A DNA stretch of 40,887 nt, taken from NCBI GenBank assembly GCA_947175635.1, contig CAMWNM010000014.1, positions 1 to 40,887 of the forward strand. Reading direction: 5' to 3'. Each line of letters opens with the position of its first letter. Positions within the stretch are counted from its first letter, which is position 1. Shown piece by piece: positions 24,397 to 33,291 of the stretch. The notes beneath the pieces are model-generated. The model was not told the DNA's origin. It did not search any database and saw nothing but the letters and a program-made list of their open reading frames with translations. The stretch comes from an uncultured Bacteroidales bacterium (GTDB taxonomy: Bacteria; Bacteroidota; Bacteroidia; Bacteroidales; P3). Both the position numbers and the translations under genes were made by a program.

Positions 24397-25187
24397 ACTG
24401 GAATCACTTTATTGGGTTTGCCCTCGCCGGCATATTTTTTCAAATCGCCGCATCCATACTGGCTTTTCTGAACAAACGTAAGCCTGCCTTATGGATGGAA
24501 GCGTGCGGTCTTGCGGTCTTGGGCGTTTTTATCGCCGGATTCTGGATCACGGCGCAACGGCCGCCCTTGGCCAGCATGGGGGAAACACGGCTTTGGTATG
24601 CATTCTTCCTTGGCCTCTGCGGCTTGGGCGTATACGCCGCATACCGTTATCGTTGGATATTGGGACTGGGCACGCTGCTCTCAACGGTATTCCTGTTGCT
24701 CAATCTGTTCAGGCCCGAACTCCAGACCCGTCCGCTGATGCCGATCCTGCAAAGCGGCTGGTTCATCCCGCATGTAATCGTGTACATCTTCGCCTATGGA
24801 TTGCTTTCGGTATCCTTCCTGCTCTCCCTCTACAGCCTTTTCCGCCCTCGGCACACCGCCAACACGCAATTGATGGCCCATATAGACCAACTCACCCGTC
24901 TTGGCGCGGGATTCATCCTCACCGGCATCTGTCTGGGCGCCATCTGGGCAAAACAGGCCTGGGGCTATTTCTGGACATGGGATCCCAAAGAGACCTGGGC
25001 CTTGATCACCCTGCTCTGCTACGGAATCTACATCGGCATGCGCCAATGCAATGCCGTACAGGCGATTTTCCGAGACAGGAGCTGCGCTTTTGTGCAGATG
25101 CTCGGATTCATCGCGCTCCAGATCAGCTGGTACGGCATAAACTATCTGAAAGCGGCCCAAGGCATGAGTGTACATACCTACGCTTAA
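24393..25187 (+). CDS. ccsA: Cytochrome c assembly protein CcsA
   Basis: A 264-residue polytopic membrane protein with about eight hydrophobic segments. The tryptophan-rich heme-handling WWD motif is clear: WGYFWTWDPKETWALIT (W194, W196, D197, W202). Conserved histidines flank it (FIPHVIVYIFAY; a C-terminal His in MSVHTYA). CcsA and ResB form the system II heme exporter/ligase. The start codon overlaps the end of the ResB-like gene in ATGA. In many Bacteroidetes this pair accompanies nrfHA nitrite reductase genes, but no c-type cytochrome is encoded in this window. It ends the ribE-ResB-ccsA unit; no terminator is obvious after it. Confidence 0.92.
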   Translation: MNWNHFIGFALAGIFFQIAASILAFLNKRKPALWMEACGLAVLGVFIAGFWITAQRPPLASMGETRLWYAFFLGLCGLGVYAAYRYRWILGLGTLLSTVFLLLNLFRPELQTRPLMPILQSGWFIPHVIVYIFAYGLLSVSFLLSLYSLFRPRHTANTQLMAHIDQLTRLGAGFILTGICLGAIWAKQAWGYFWTWDPKETWALITLLCYGIYIGMRQCNAVQAIFRDRSCAFVQMLGFIALQISWYGINYLKAAQGMSVHTYA

Positions 25188-25213
25188 AAATACCGCGGAT
25201 AAGGAGTTTTTCA

Positions 25214-25221
25214 TAAATTTG
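25214..25221 (+). promoter_or_regulatory. -7 promoter box of ddl
   Basis: TAAATTTG matches TAnnTTTG, 30 bases before the ddl ATG. No TTTG is seen at -33. Confidence 0.45.
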
Positions 25222-25250
25222 CAGGTTAAGACCATTCAAAGTTCATCGCC

Positions 25251-26231
25251 ATGAACAAACTCAACATTGCCCTTGTCTGCGGAGGTTTCTCCAAAGAAAG
25301 CGTCATTTCGATCAACGGTGCTGAAGCGATCGCCAAGCATATCCCCACCAACCGATACCGGGTCTTCAAGATCATCATCGAGCCCAATCGCTGGTATTAC
25401 AAAGCTGAAGACGGTAGCACCGATGAAATAGACAAGAACAACTTTACCCTCTCCAGCAGCAATATCCGCTTCGACCTGGCGTTCATCAACATCCACGGAA
25501 CCCCCGGTGAGAACGGCCTCCTGCAGGGTTATTTCGATTTGCTCCACATTCCCTACACCACTTGCAACGCATGCACCTCCGCCATCACATTCAATAAAGC
25601 CTTCTGCAACGCCATTCTTTCCCGGCACGGTATCCGTGTGTCGGATTCGGTGCATCTGTTGCGACAGGAAAACTACGAACTGGAAGAAATCGGCAGGAAA
25701 CTCGGGTTTCCCTGCTTTGTGAAACCCAATTCGGAAGGCTCCAGCATAGGGGTAAGCAAGGTGAAGAACGCCGACGACCTGCCGGCGGCCATCGCCAAGG
25801 CCTTTATGGAAGACAAGGAGGTTCTTGTGGAACGTTTTGTGAAAGGCAAGGAATACTCTTGCGGATTGATGCGCATCAACGGCAAAATCACCGTTCTGCC
25901 CATCGCCGCCATTGTACCCAAGAACGATTTTTTCGATTATCAGGCCAAGTACGAAGGGGCTTCCGAAGAAATCGTCCCGGCCCCCATTCCCGAAGAACTC
26001 GCCCACGAGATCGGCGATATCGCCACGCGCGTTTACCGGATTCTGAACTGTTCCGGCATTGTCCGTTGCGATTTTATCGTGGAGGAAGAAACCAACCACG
26101 TTTATTTTCTCGAAGTGAACACTACGCCCGGTCAGTCGGAAGAAAGCATCGTGCCCAAAATGGTACGCCAGATGGGATGGACGATGGAGGAATTTTACCA
26201 GACCGTGATTCTGGAAGCCCTTAACAAATAA
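25251..26231 (+). CDS. ddl: D-alanine--D-alanine ligase
   Basis: A 326-residue ATP-grasp ligase that makes the D-Ala-D-Ala dipeptide for peptidoglycan. Diagnostic segments are CGGFSKESVISINGAEAI at the N-terminus, FINIHGTPGENGLLQGY in place of the usual HG..GEDG..QG, KPNSEGSSIGVSKV for ATP binding, and the metal-binding end RCDFIVEE and FLEVNTTPGQSEESI. The small variation from the E. coli form matches the Bacteroidetes Ddl type. A -7 box lies upstream. Six bases after the stop begins a small membrane-anchored protein, then mutL, so ddl probably heads a four-gene unit. Confidence 0.95.
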   Translation: MNKLNIALVCGGFSKESVISINGAEAIAKHIPTNRYRVFKIIIEPNRWYYKAEDGSTDEIDKNNFTLSSSNIRFDLAFINIHGTPGENGLLQGYFDLLHIPYTTCNACTSAITFNKAFCNAILSRHGIRVSDSVHLLRQENYELEEIGRKLGFPCFVKPNSEGSSIGVSKVKNADDLPAAIAKAFMEDKEVLVERFVKGKEYSCGLMRINGKITVLPIAAIVPKNDFFDYQAKYEGASEEIVPAPIPEELAHEIGDIATRVYRILNCSGIVRCDFIVEEETNHVYFLEVNTTPGQSEESIVPKMVRQMGWTMEEFYQTVILEALNK

Positions 26232-26237
26232 ACGCGC

Positions 26238-26513
26238 ATGGCATCTTTTCTCCCCAATTTCTTTCCGACACCCAAGCACCGTCAGTTCAATATCAATCCG
26301 CGCTATTACGATGCGGAAAAGGAACGTTTGGAGCAATTGAAGAAACAATACGAACCCGGAACTCCCGAAGAAGAGAAACTGGCCGAAGCCAAGGTACGTA
26401 TCCGCGCTTCCTTTCAACGCGGCGGAAAGCAACCAAAAGGTCTGCTGAGCACACGCAGGCTCATGGTTTATCTGGTGATCCTGCTCGCCTTGCTGTGGTG
26501 GATTCTCGGATAA
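26238..26513 (+). CDS. Small tail-anchored membrane protein, unknown function
   Basis: A 91-residue protein. Residues 20-65 are highly charged and probably helical (DAEKERLEQLKKQYEPG, EEKLAEAKVRIRASF), and the last 20 residues form one transmembrane segment (LMVYLVILLALLWWILG), giving an N-in, tail-anchored topology. No signal peptide. It is packed between ddl (6-base gap) and mutL (16-base gap). I do not recognise a characterised family. The position suggests a role at the membrane linked to cell wall synthesis, but the mutL neighbour gives no support for that. Confidence 0.8.
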   Translation: MASFLPNFFPTPKHRQFNINPRYYDAEKERLEQLKKQYEPGTPEEEKLAEAKVRIRASFQRGGKQPKGLLSTRRLMVYLVILLALLWWILG

Positions 26514-26529
26514 AAGAACGAAAGCGGGT

Positions 26530-28458
26530 ATGGACAGCGTAATCAATCTTCTTCCCGAATTCATCGCCAACCAGATTGCCGCCGGTGAAGTGGTGAACCG
26601 TCCCGCATCGGCCGTGAAGGAGTTGCTCGAGAACGCGGTGGATGCGGGAGCTTCCGAAATAGAACTGCATATACAAGACGGCGGCCGCACCCTTATCCAA
26701 GTGGTGGACAACGGTTGCGGCATGTCGGGAAAAGACGCCGAACGTTGTTTCTTACCGCATGCCACATCCAAACTCCACACGGCAGACGATCTGCAGCATA
26801 TCCGCACGATGGGATTCAGGGGAGAGGCGTTGTCCTCAATTGCCGCCGTGGCGCAGGTTGAGTTGCATACCCGCCTTCACGACAGCGAAACGGGAACCCG
26901 TGTCTGCATCGAAGGCAATCAGATAAAAACCGTTGAATCCTGCGTTTGCCCGCCCGGTACGGTGTTTTCTGTGCGCAACCTTTATTTCAACACGCCCGCC
27001 CGCCGCGAATTTCTCAAAAGCGACGAGGTGGAATACCGCTACATCGAAGAAGAGTTCAGCCGGATCGCCCTGGCCCAGCCCGGTATCTGCTTCCAGTTAT
27101 ACCGGAACGGACAGAAAATCTATCACCTGGAAGCGGCCAATCTCAACCGACGCATCATCCAGCTGATGGGCAAGGCCTACGAGAACCGCCTTGTGAAAAC
27201 CGCCGAAACCGTTTCAGGGCTCAAGCTGATGGGCTATATCTGCTCGCCCGCCTACAGCATCAAAGGGCGCAACAAACAGTTTATCTTCGTAAACCGTCGC
27301 TACATACGCCACGGCGGTCTTTCCAACGCCATCGAAAAAGCTTACCAGGGTTTGCTGCCGGAAGGGAAGTCTCCTGTTTTTTTCCTGCATCTGGAGGTTG
27401 AACCCGAAAACATCGACGTCAACATCCATCCCACTAAAACCGAGATACGCTTTCGCAACCAGGATGTGATCTCGGGCGTGTTGCAGTCGGCGGTGAAACA
27501 TGCCTTGGGCCTCAATCAGATGCGGAATGTGATCGATTTCGAATCGAGCCAGGCGCTGCCTTACGAACATAAACCGCAGGGCTATGTTCCCCCCGCCCCC
27601 TCGCTGCACCTCAATCCCGACTACAATCCCTTTACCAATCCCCGGCCAGGCTCCCTTACAAAAGGAGGCGGCCCTAAAGGATTTCCTGACGCAAGGCACT
27701 TTCCCGACAAAAATTACAGCGAAGCCTATGCCGAAAATTTCGCCCTGATGCAAGCTTCGATGCAGATACAGGACTCGCCCGTGCAGCTGTTGCTGGATTG
27801 CTGTCAGGAAGTGGAAAGCGATACCCGTCTGGATGAACCGCCGCTTTCTTCTCCAACGGAAAAGCCGGCCGACAAAACGGTCAATATCTTTCAGCTTTTC
27901 AACACTTATATCGTAACGCCGCTCAAATCAGGGTTGGCCCTTATCGATCAGGAAGCCGCTTCGGAACGGATAATCTACAACGACTATACCGTACTCAAGG
28001 AAGGGAATCTGCCCTCCCAAAGCACGCTTTTTCCGCAAACGGTGGAACTGTCCACGGCCAACGCCGAACTGTTGCAGGATATCCGAAACGAACTGAACAC
28101 CTTGGGATGGAGCATAGAATGGGTGGGCGGAACGTCTTTTCTGGTCAGCGCCCTGCCGGTCGGCATCCAAGAAAGCCGCGTTCAAGACATACTGGAAGGC
28201 ATCATCGAATCCTACAATGCCCGCCTACCTCATATCAAGGGAAACAATCCCGAGGATATCGCACTGGCGGTGGCCAAAGAACTTTCCATCAAAACGGGAG
28301 AACCTCTATCTCACGAAGAAATCTTATATTTGACCAACCGATTGTTTTCCGGCCCCGCGCCGGATGTCTCGCCTTCGGGAAAACCAATCGTACGGATACT
28401 GAACAGACAGGAGATAGAGGGCCTGCTGACGCAGTCCCGGCAACAGAAACACGATTAA
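26530..28458 (+). CDS. mutL: DNA mismatch repair protein MutL
   Basis: A 642-residue protein. The N-terminal GHKL ATPase is intact: IAAGEVVNRPASAVKELLENAVDAGA, then VDNGCGM, ATSKL and MGFRGEALSSIA. MutL links MutS-bound mismatches to strand cutting and helicase loading. After a low-complexity linker (about 340-460), the C-terminal dimerisation domain starts near VTPLKSGLALIDQ. At the place of the endonuclease metal motif DQHA(X)2E(X)4E it has DQEAASERIIYND (from D473): His is replaced by Glu, and the later Cys/His motif is replaced by SPSGKP. The intrinsic nuclease may therefore be absent or changed, possibly as in other Bacteroidetes. The first rhomboid gene follows after 10 bases. Confidence 0.97.
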   Translation: MDSVINLLPEFIANQIAAGEVVNRPASAVKELLENAVDAGASEIELHIQDGGRTLIQVVDNGCGMSGKDAERCFLPHATSKLHTADDLQHIRTMGFRGEALSSIAAVAQVELHTRLHDSETGTRVCIEGNQIKTVESCVCPPGTVFSVRNLYFNTPARREFLKSDEVEYRYIEEEFSRIALAQPGICFQLYRNGQKIYHLEAANLNRRIIQLMGKAYENRLVKTAETVSGLKLMGYICSPAYSIKGRNKQFIFVNRRYIRHGGLSNAIEKAYQGLLPEGKSPVFFLHLEVEPENIDVNIHPTKTEIRFRNQDVISGVLQSAVKHALGLNQMRNVIDFESSQALPYEHKPQGYVPPAPSLHLNPDYNPFTNPRPGSLTKGGGPKGFPDARHFPDKNYSEAYAENFALMQASMQIQDSPVQLLLDCCQEVESDTRLDEPPLSSPTEKPADKTVNIFQLFNTYIVTPLKSGLALIDQEAASERIIYNDYTVLKEGNLPSQSTLFPQTVELSTANAELLQDIRNELNTLGWSIEWVGGTSFLVSALPVGIQESRVQDILEGIIESYNARLPHIKGNNPEDIALAVAKELSIKTGEPLSHEEILYLTNRLFSGPAPDVSPSGKPIVRILNRQEIEGLLTQSRQQKHD

Positions 28459-28468
28459 AATCAAGAAC

Positions 28469-29149
28469 ATGTACACGCAGAACAACAACTACCGCATACA
28501 AGGTTTCTCCTTTCTGCCACCCGTGGTAAAGAATCTGCTGATTCTGAACGTGCTGTTTTTCCTGGCCGATATCACGTTATCGACCCGCGGCATCGACTTG
28601 ACACGCTGGTTAGGCCTGCACTATTTCACGGCCAAGGACTTTTATCCATTCCAGTTTGTTACCTACATGTTCATGCACGGTAATTTCTCTCATCTGTTTT
28701 TCAATATGTTCGCCTTATGGATGTTTGGCTACGCACTTGAAAACTATTGGGGAAGCAAGCGGTTTCTGGCCTACTACCTGATTACCGGCATCGGGGCGGG
28801 ATTGATCCAATGCGGCGTACTGGCATGGGAACTGGCCGGAGCCGCCCATGTTTACGCGCCTGCGGCATTGCAGCACCATATCGACCAAATTGTTACCGTA
28901 GGTGCTTCCGGCGCGGTATTCGGCATACTGCTGGCATTCGGGATGTGCTTTCCAAACGTACCCATCTACCTGTATTTTTTCATCCCCATCAAGGCCAAAT
29001 GGTTCGTTATCATTTACGGGGTTATCGAACTTTTTGCCGGTATCAGCGGCACAGCCGACGGCGTGGCGCACTTCGCCCATTTGGGTGGAATGATTTTCGG
29101 CTTTTTCCTGATTCTTTACTGGAAAAAACACGGCAGCCGGATCCGATAA
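28469..29149 (+). CDS. Rhomboid family intramembrane serine protease
   Basis: A 226-residue protein with about six transmembrane segments. The family hallmarks are present: FMHGNFSHLFFNMFALWMFG in loop 1 and helix 2, the catalytic serine in GASGAVFG (S147) and the catalytic histidine in AHFAHLGGM (H204). Such proteases cut transmembrane helices of membrane proteins; the substrate is unknown. The gene follows mutL by 10 bases, an arrangement recurrent in Bacteroidetes, and gcvP begins 38 bases later without a visible promoter. Active-site completeness argues against an inactive iRhom-like protein. Confidence 0.92.
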   Translation: MYTQNNNYRIQGFSFLPPVVKNLLILNVLFFLADITLSTRGIDLTRWLGLHYFTAKDFYPFQFVTYMFMHGNFSHLFFNMFALWMFGYALENYWGSKRFLAYYLITGIGAGLIQCGVLAWELAGAAHVYAPAALQHHIDQIVTVGASGAVFGILLAFGMCFPNVPIYLYFFIPIKAKWFVIIYGVIELFAGISGTADGVAHFAHLGGMIFGFFLILYWKKHGSRIR

Positions 29150-29187
29150 ACGAAACAGAGATATAAAAGATAAAAAAACACATAATC

Positions 29188-32046
29188 ATGATCACAGACA
29201 ATTTTGCTCGCCGTCACAACGGCCCCAACCCGGAGCAAACACAGAAAATGCTCCAGACCATCGGGGTAAAGAGCATGGACGAACTGATTGAAAAAACGGT
29301 ACCCGCCGCCATCCGGCTCTCCAAGCCGCTCGACTTGCCGCCGGCGATGAACGAATACCAATATCTGAACCATCTGCACCAGATCGCAGGCAAGAACCAA
29401 GTGTTCCGTTCCTATATCGGGTTGGGATACTACAATTGCATCACGCCTGCCGTCATCACGCGCAACATTCTTGAAAATGCAGGCTGGTACACCTCCTACA
29501 CGCCGTATCAGGCCGAAATTTCGCAAGGACGTCTGGAAGCCTTGCTCAACTATCAGACCGTTATCGCCAACATGACGGGCCTGCCTCTCACCAACGCCTC
29601 TCTTCTGGATGAAGGCACGGCCGCGGCGGAAGCCATGATTATGTTCTATCACGGCAGAAACCGCGACAAGGTGAAGGCCAACGCCAACGTTTGTTTCGTG
29701 GATGAACGCCTTTTCCCCCAGACCATCAGCGTTATCCAGACCCGCGCCCACCTTCTGGGGTTTGAAATCGAGATCGGCCGCATGGAAGACTTTTCGTTCC
29801 GTCCGGAAGTTTTCGGCGCCATTGTCCAGCAGGTTGACCGCAACGGCCAGGTTCACGAGTTGAAGAACTTTATCGATGCCGCCCACGCCGCCGGATCGCT
29901 GGTGGCCGTAGCCGCCGACCTGATGGCCTTGGCCGTGCTCCGGGCTCCGGGCGAAGACGGCGCCGACTGCGTATTCGGCAACAGCCAGCGGTTCGGTTTG
30001 CCGATGGGCTTCGGTGGTCCTTCGGCCGGTTTCTTCGCCTGCACCGACAACTTCAAACGCTCCATTCCCGGCCGTATCATCGGAGTTACGGTGGATGCCC
30101 AGGGGAACCGCGCCCTCCGCTTGGCGCTCCAGACCCGCGAACAGCACATCAAACGCGACAAGGCTACCTCCAATATCTGTACGGCACAGGCGCTGATGGC
30201 CGTGATGTCGGGTATGTACGCCGTATATCATGGAAAAGACGGTATCGAAGCCATCGCCCTCGATATCCACGGATTGGCCAAACGCATCGCCAAGCGCGCG
30301 GCCGAATACGGTTACAAGCCGCTCAACAGCGTATTTTTCGACACCGTATGTCTCGAAAGCCCCGTTTCGATTGAGGCTATCCGCCGAATCGCCCTCGAAC
30401 ACCGCATCAACTTCAACTATATCGACGACACCCACCTGAGCATCAGCATAGACGAAACCACCTCGCTCGACGATGTGCGCGAAATCATCGGCATCCTCGC
30501 CCAGGCCACGGGCAAGGAGCATACCTGCAACGGCGGCGCATGCTGCAAGGGACACTGCAAACAGGACGTGCTGGACGACATTCCCGCAAACCTGCGCCGC
30601 AACACGCCCTATCTGGAACATCCGGTATTCAACACCTACCACAGCGAAACGGAGATGATGCGCTACATCAAGAAACTCGAAGAAAAGGACCTTTCGCTCA
30701 ACCGCGCCATGATTCCGCTGGGTTCCTGCACGATGAAACTGAACGCGGCTGCCGAAATGATGTGCCTGAGCCTGCCCGAAATGGCGGCCATCCATCCTTT
30801 CGTTCCCGCCGACCAAGCGCAAGGCTACCACGAACTCATCGATCAATTGGAAAAAGACCTCTGCGAAATAACGGGATTCGCCAAAGCTTCCTTCCAACCC
30901 AATTCGGGAGCGGCGGGCGAGTACACGGGGCTTTCGGTTATCCGCGCCTATCAGGAAGCCAAGGGCGAAAGCCACCGCAACATCTGCCTTATCCCCGCTT
31001 CGGCACACGGCACGAACCCTGCTTCGGCGGCTATGGCGGGTCTGAAAGTGGTAGTGGTGGCCTCCACGCCCGAAGGCGAAATCGACGTGAACGACCTCAA
31101 GGCCAAGGTAGCCGAACACGGACCGAACGTTTCCTGCCTCATGATCACCTATCCATCCACGCACGGCGTGTTTGAGGAAGCGGTGTTGGAAATCCTCGGC
31201 ATCGTTCACGGCTGCGGCGCGCAGGTATATATGGACGGGGCCAACATGAACGCCCAGGTAGGGCTCACCTCGCCCGGCCACATGGGCGCCGACGTATGCC
31301 ACCTCAACCTGCACAAGACTTTTGCCATGCCCCACGGCGGCGGCGGTCCCGGCGTAGGCCCCATCTGCGTGGCCAAACACCTGGCTCCCTACCTGCCCGA
31401 CCACGTGCTGGTGCCGGTAAGCCACACGGGAAGAAACGCTGTTTCGTCCTCGCCCTACGGCAGTGCCTTCATCCTGCCCATCACCTACGGTTATATCCGC
31501 ATGCTGGGGGCCGAAGGCCTCAAGTCGGCCACCGAATACGCCATTCTGAACGCCAACTACCTGCGCGCCCGTCTGAAAGACCACTACAAGATTTTCTTTA
31601 CCGGCAAACAGGGCATGTGCGCCCACGAAATGATTCTGGATTGCAACCAGTTCATGATGAGCGCCAACGTGCAGGTGGGCGATATCGCCAAACGTTTGAT
31701 GGACTACGGTTTCCATGCCCCCACCGTGGCTTTCCCGGTTCACGGTACCTTGATGGTGGAACCCACCGAAAGCGAGCCGCTCTCCGAACTGGATCGCCTG
31801 GTGGATGCCTTTATCGCCATCCGGGCTGAAATCAAAGAAATCGAAGACGGCAAGGCCGACCGCGAAAACAACGTGATCCACAACGCGCCGCATACCCAGC
31901 TGGTGGTTTGCGCCGATGAATGGAAATACCCCTATTCGCGCAAGCAGGCCGCCTTCCCGCTGCCGCACGATGACAAGTATTGGCCTACGGTCGGCAAGGT
32001 AGATGACGCCTACGGCGACCGCAACCTGCAATGCACCTTGGTGTAA
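29188..32046 (+). CDS. gcvP: Glycine dehydrogenase (decarboxylating), P protein of the glycine cleavage system
   Basis: A 952-residue single-chain P protein: both halves that are separate gcvPA/gcvPB subunits in some bacteria are fused, as in E. coli. It decarboxylates glycine with pyridoxal phosphate and passes the aminomethyl group to lipoyl-GcvH. The start FARRHNGPN, the half-joining segment PLGSCTMKLN and the cofactor lysine in NLHKTFAMPHGGGGPG (K710) are diagnostic. Oddity: the linker between the halves carries a Cys/His-rich stretch with C447, C452, C453 and C457 (CNGGACCKGHC), which is not a general feature of the family. No gcvH or gcvT lies in the window. A very strong hairpin terminator follows. 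Confidence 0.97.
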   Translation: MITDNFARRHNGPNPEQTQKMLQTIGVKSMDELIEKTVPAAIRLSKPLDLPPAMNEYQYLNHLHQIAGKNQVFRSYIGLGYYNCITPAVITRNILENAGWYTSYTPYQAEISQGRLEALLNYQTVIANMTGLPLTNASLLDEGTAAAEAMIMFYHGRNRDKVKANANVCFVDERLFPQTISVIQTRAHLLGFEIEIGRMEDFSFRPEVFGAIVQQVDRNGQVHELKNFIDAAHAAGSLVAVAADLMALAVLRAPGEDGADCVFGNSQRFGLPMGFGGPSAGFFACTDNFKRSIPGRIIGVTVDAQGNRALRLALQTREQHIKRDKATSNICTAQALMAVMSGMYAVYHGKDGIEAIALDIHGLAKRIAKRAAEYGYKPLNSVFFDTVCLESPVSIEAIRRIALEHRINFNYIDDTHLSISIDETTSLDDVREIIGILAQATGKEHTCNGGACCKGHCKQDVLDDIPANLRRNTPYLEHPVFNTYHSETEMMRYIKKLEEKDLSLNRAMIPLGSCTMKLNAAAEMMCLSLPEMAAIHPFVPADQAQGYHELIDQLEKDLCEITGFAKASFQPNSGAAGEYTGLSVIRAYQEAKGESHRNICLIPASAHGTNPASAAMAGLKVVVVASTPEGEIDVNDLKAKVAEHGPNVSCLMITYPSTHGVFEEAVLEILGIVHGCGAQVYMDGANMNAQVGLTSPGHMGADVCHLNLHKTFAMPHGGGGPGVGPICVAKHLAPYLPDHVLVPVSHTGRNAVSSSPYGSAFILPITYGYIRMLGAEGLKSATEYAILNANYLRARLKDHYKIFFTGKQGMCAHEMILDCNQFMMSANVQVGDIAKRLMDYGFHAPTVAFPVHGTLMVEPTESEPLSELDRLVDAFIAIRAEIKEIEDGKADRENNVIHNAPHTQLVVCADEWKYPYSRKQAAFPLPHDDKYWPTVGKVDDAYGDRNLQCTLV

Positions 32047-32104
32047 GCCGGAGTTGAGCGCGTGCGCGCTTAAGACGTTGCTTTAAATACAACTCCGCAT
32101 TAAT

Positions 32105-32142
32105 AAAAAGCCTTCCGTACGAAATGTACGGAAGGCTTTTTT
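32105..32142. terminator. Strong bidirectional terminator between gcvP and the convergent gene
   Basis: GCCTTCCGTAC (32110-32120) pairs perfectly with GTACGGAAGGC (32126-32136) around GAAAT, flanked by five A and six T. It would stop gcvP transcription on the plus strand and the PCMD-like gene on the minus strand. A shorter palindrome AGCGCG-TG-CGCGCT lies at 32057-32070, between it and the gcvP stop. Confidence 0.92.
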
Positions 32143-32191
32143 GCAGTGAACGCCGCCCGGAACCCACTTCCCTATAGGAGGAACATCTCCC

Positions 32192-33190
32192 CTAATACTC
32201 CAAACCCACGTTGTCTATTTTCAGCCAATTGCCTTCTTCTCCTTTGTAGGCACCTTGCGTTCCCGAACTGATAAACAGAATGAGATGCGTAACGGGAGTC
32301 TGCACACCCTTGTCGGAGGTGTTTTCCGCCCAGCCCACTTCCTCAATCGGCACCGACTTCCCCTCGCTGTTGCGCGTGTGGAAGATGCTGTTGAGTTTGC
32401 TGAATTCGCTTAGCGACGCTTCGTTGGCGGGTTTTCCATACACCAACGGTACACGGATCTGATTTCTCCAATCGGAAGACTGTCTTACAAGAAATTCACC
32501 CGTGGCGATACGCTTGGCATACACCCTGCCGTCTTTCTCCCAACGTTGCTGCAAGTGCACCATAATGATGCCGGGGTCCTTGCCTTCATATTCCCTCACC
32601 TTTCGGCCCGTGGCATGAATCACCTTGCCGGTGTTGCCCACAAAGGCGGCGTAGTCCAATACCAGGTTCTTGGGCCTCTGCGTAAAAGGGATGCCCATAT
32701 CGACACAATTGTAGGCGGCGTTCATATCCCTGATGGGTTCAAGCGTGGTGCCCAAATAGATGGATCCGGCCGTGACAACGTTCATCGTGAGCATGCCGGC
32801 CGCCTTGAACGAAATTCTTTCTGTATGGAGAACGGCGCAGCGGCCCTCTCCCCTGCTTTCGGGTCGTACGTTGCAATTCACCTTATCCACCCCCCACACC
32901 TCGGCATAGACATTCGAACTCGCCCACGGGGATTTCTTGTTGACATAGGGAACTTTTCCTTTCACCACCCCCTCGTCGGCAATGGCATACACCTCCCTTT
33001 CCTCCCCACCCACAATAACCGATTCCTTAATGATGCGCGTGAGCCAATGTTCGAAGTCGCCGTAAGGCAGCTTTTGAATTTCTCCGGCAGATACCGGCGC
33101 GAATCCCGAAGCGGGAGCGGCGGTTTTCTGTGCGGAAAGCGCCCCCACCGTCAAGGTCAGAACCGCCACTATAACGCTTATGCAACGCAT
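32192..33190 (-). CDS. Secreted PCMD-like protein (putative carbohydrate metabolism domain)
   Basis: A 332-residue protein with a cleavable signal peptide (MRCISVIVAVLTLTVGALSA, then QK). The mature part is beta-rich, with no membrane segment: SSNVYAEVWGVDKVN, AVLHTERI, GSIYLGTTLEPI and the C-terminal HLILFISSGTQGAYKGEEG plus LKIDNVGLEY. These features resemble the PCMD domain, a lectin-like sandwich common in surface proteins of gut Bacteroidetes, probably binding or sensing glycans. No lipobox. A perfect -7 box lies 33 bases upstream on the minus strand. It is transcribed alone, toward the shared terminator with gcvP. The family call is from memory of its sequence pattern and is moderate. 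Confidence 0.7.
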   Translation of the reverse strand: MRCISVIVAVLTLTVGALSAQKTAAPASGFAPVSAGEIQKLPYGDFEHWLTRIIKESVIVGGEEREVYAIADEGVVKGKVPYVNKKSPWASSNVYAEVWGVDKVNCNVRPESRGEGRCAVLHTERISFKAAGMLTMNVVTAGSIYLGTTLEPIRDMNAAYNCVDMGIPFTQRPKNLVLDYAAFVGNTGKVIHATGRKVREYEGKDPGIIMVHLQQRWEKDGRVYAKRIATGEFLVRQSSDWRNQIRVPLVYGKPANEASLSEFSKLNSIFHTRNSEGKSVPIEEVGWAENTSDKGVQTPVTHLILFISSGTQGAYKGEEGNWLKIDNVGLEY

Positions 33191-33222
33191 AGACTTTATC
33201 TTAAATTTCCCGAATCTTTCAA

Positions 33223-33230
33223 CAAAGATA
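33223..33230 (-). promoter_or_regulatory. -7 promoter box of the PCMD-like gene
   Basis: TATCTTTG on the minus strand (33230-33223), a perfect TAnnTTTG match 33 bases before the ATG at 33190; a CTTG lies 21 bases further upstream. Confidence 0.5.
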
Positions 33231-33291
33231 AAGATTTACCGCCGCCCCCGACAAGCGTGAGAAATCGGAAAAGTGTATCTCCCCGGATAAT

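Noticed and set aside
29116..32031. Open frame of 971 codons on the minus strand across gcvP
   Set aside because: Same effect as over nifJ; no family motif, and gcvP is unambiguous.
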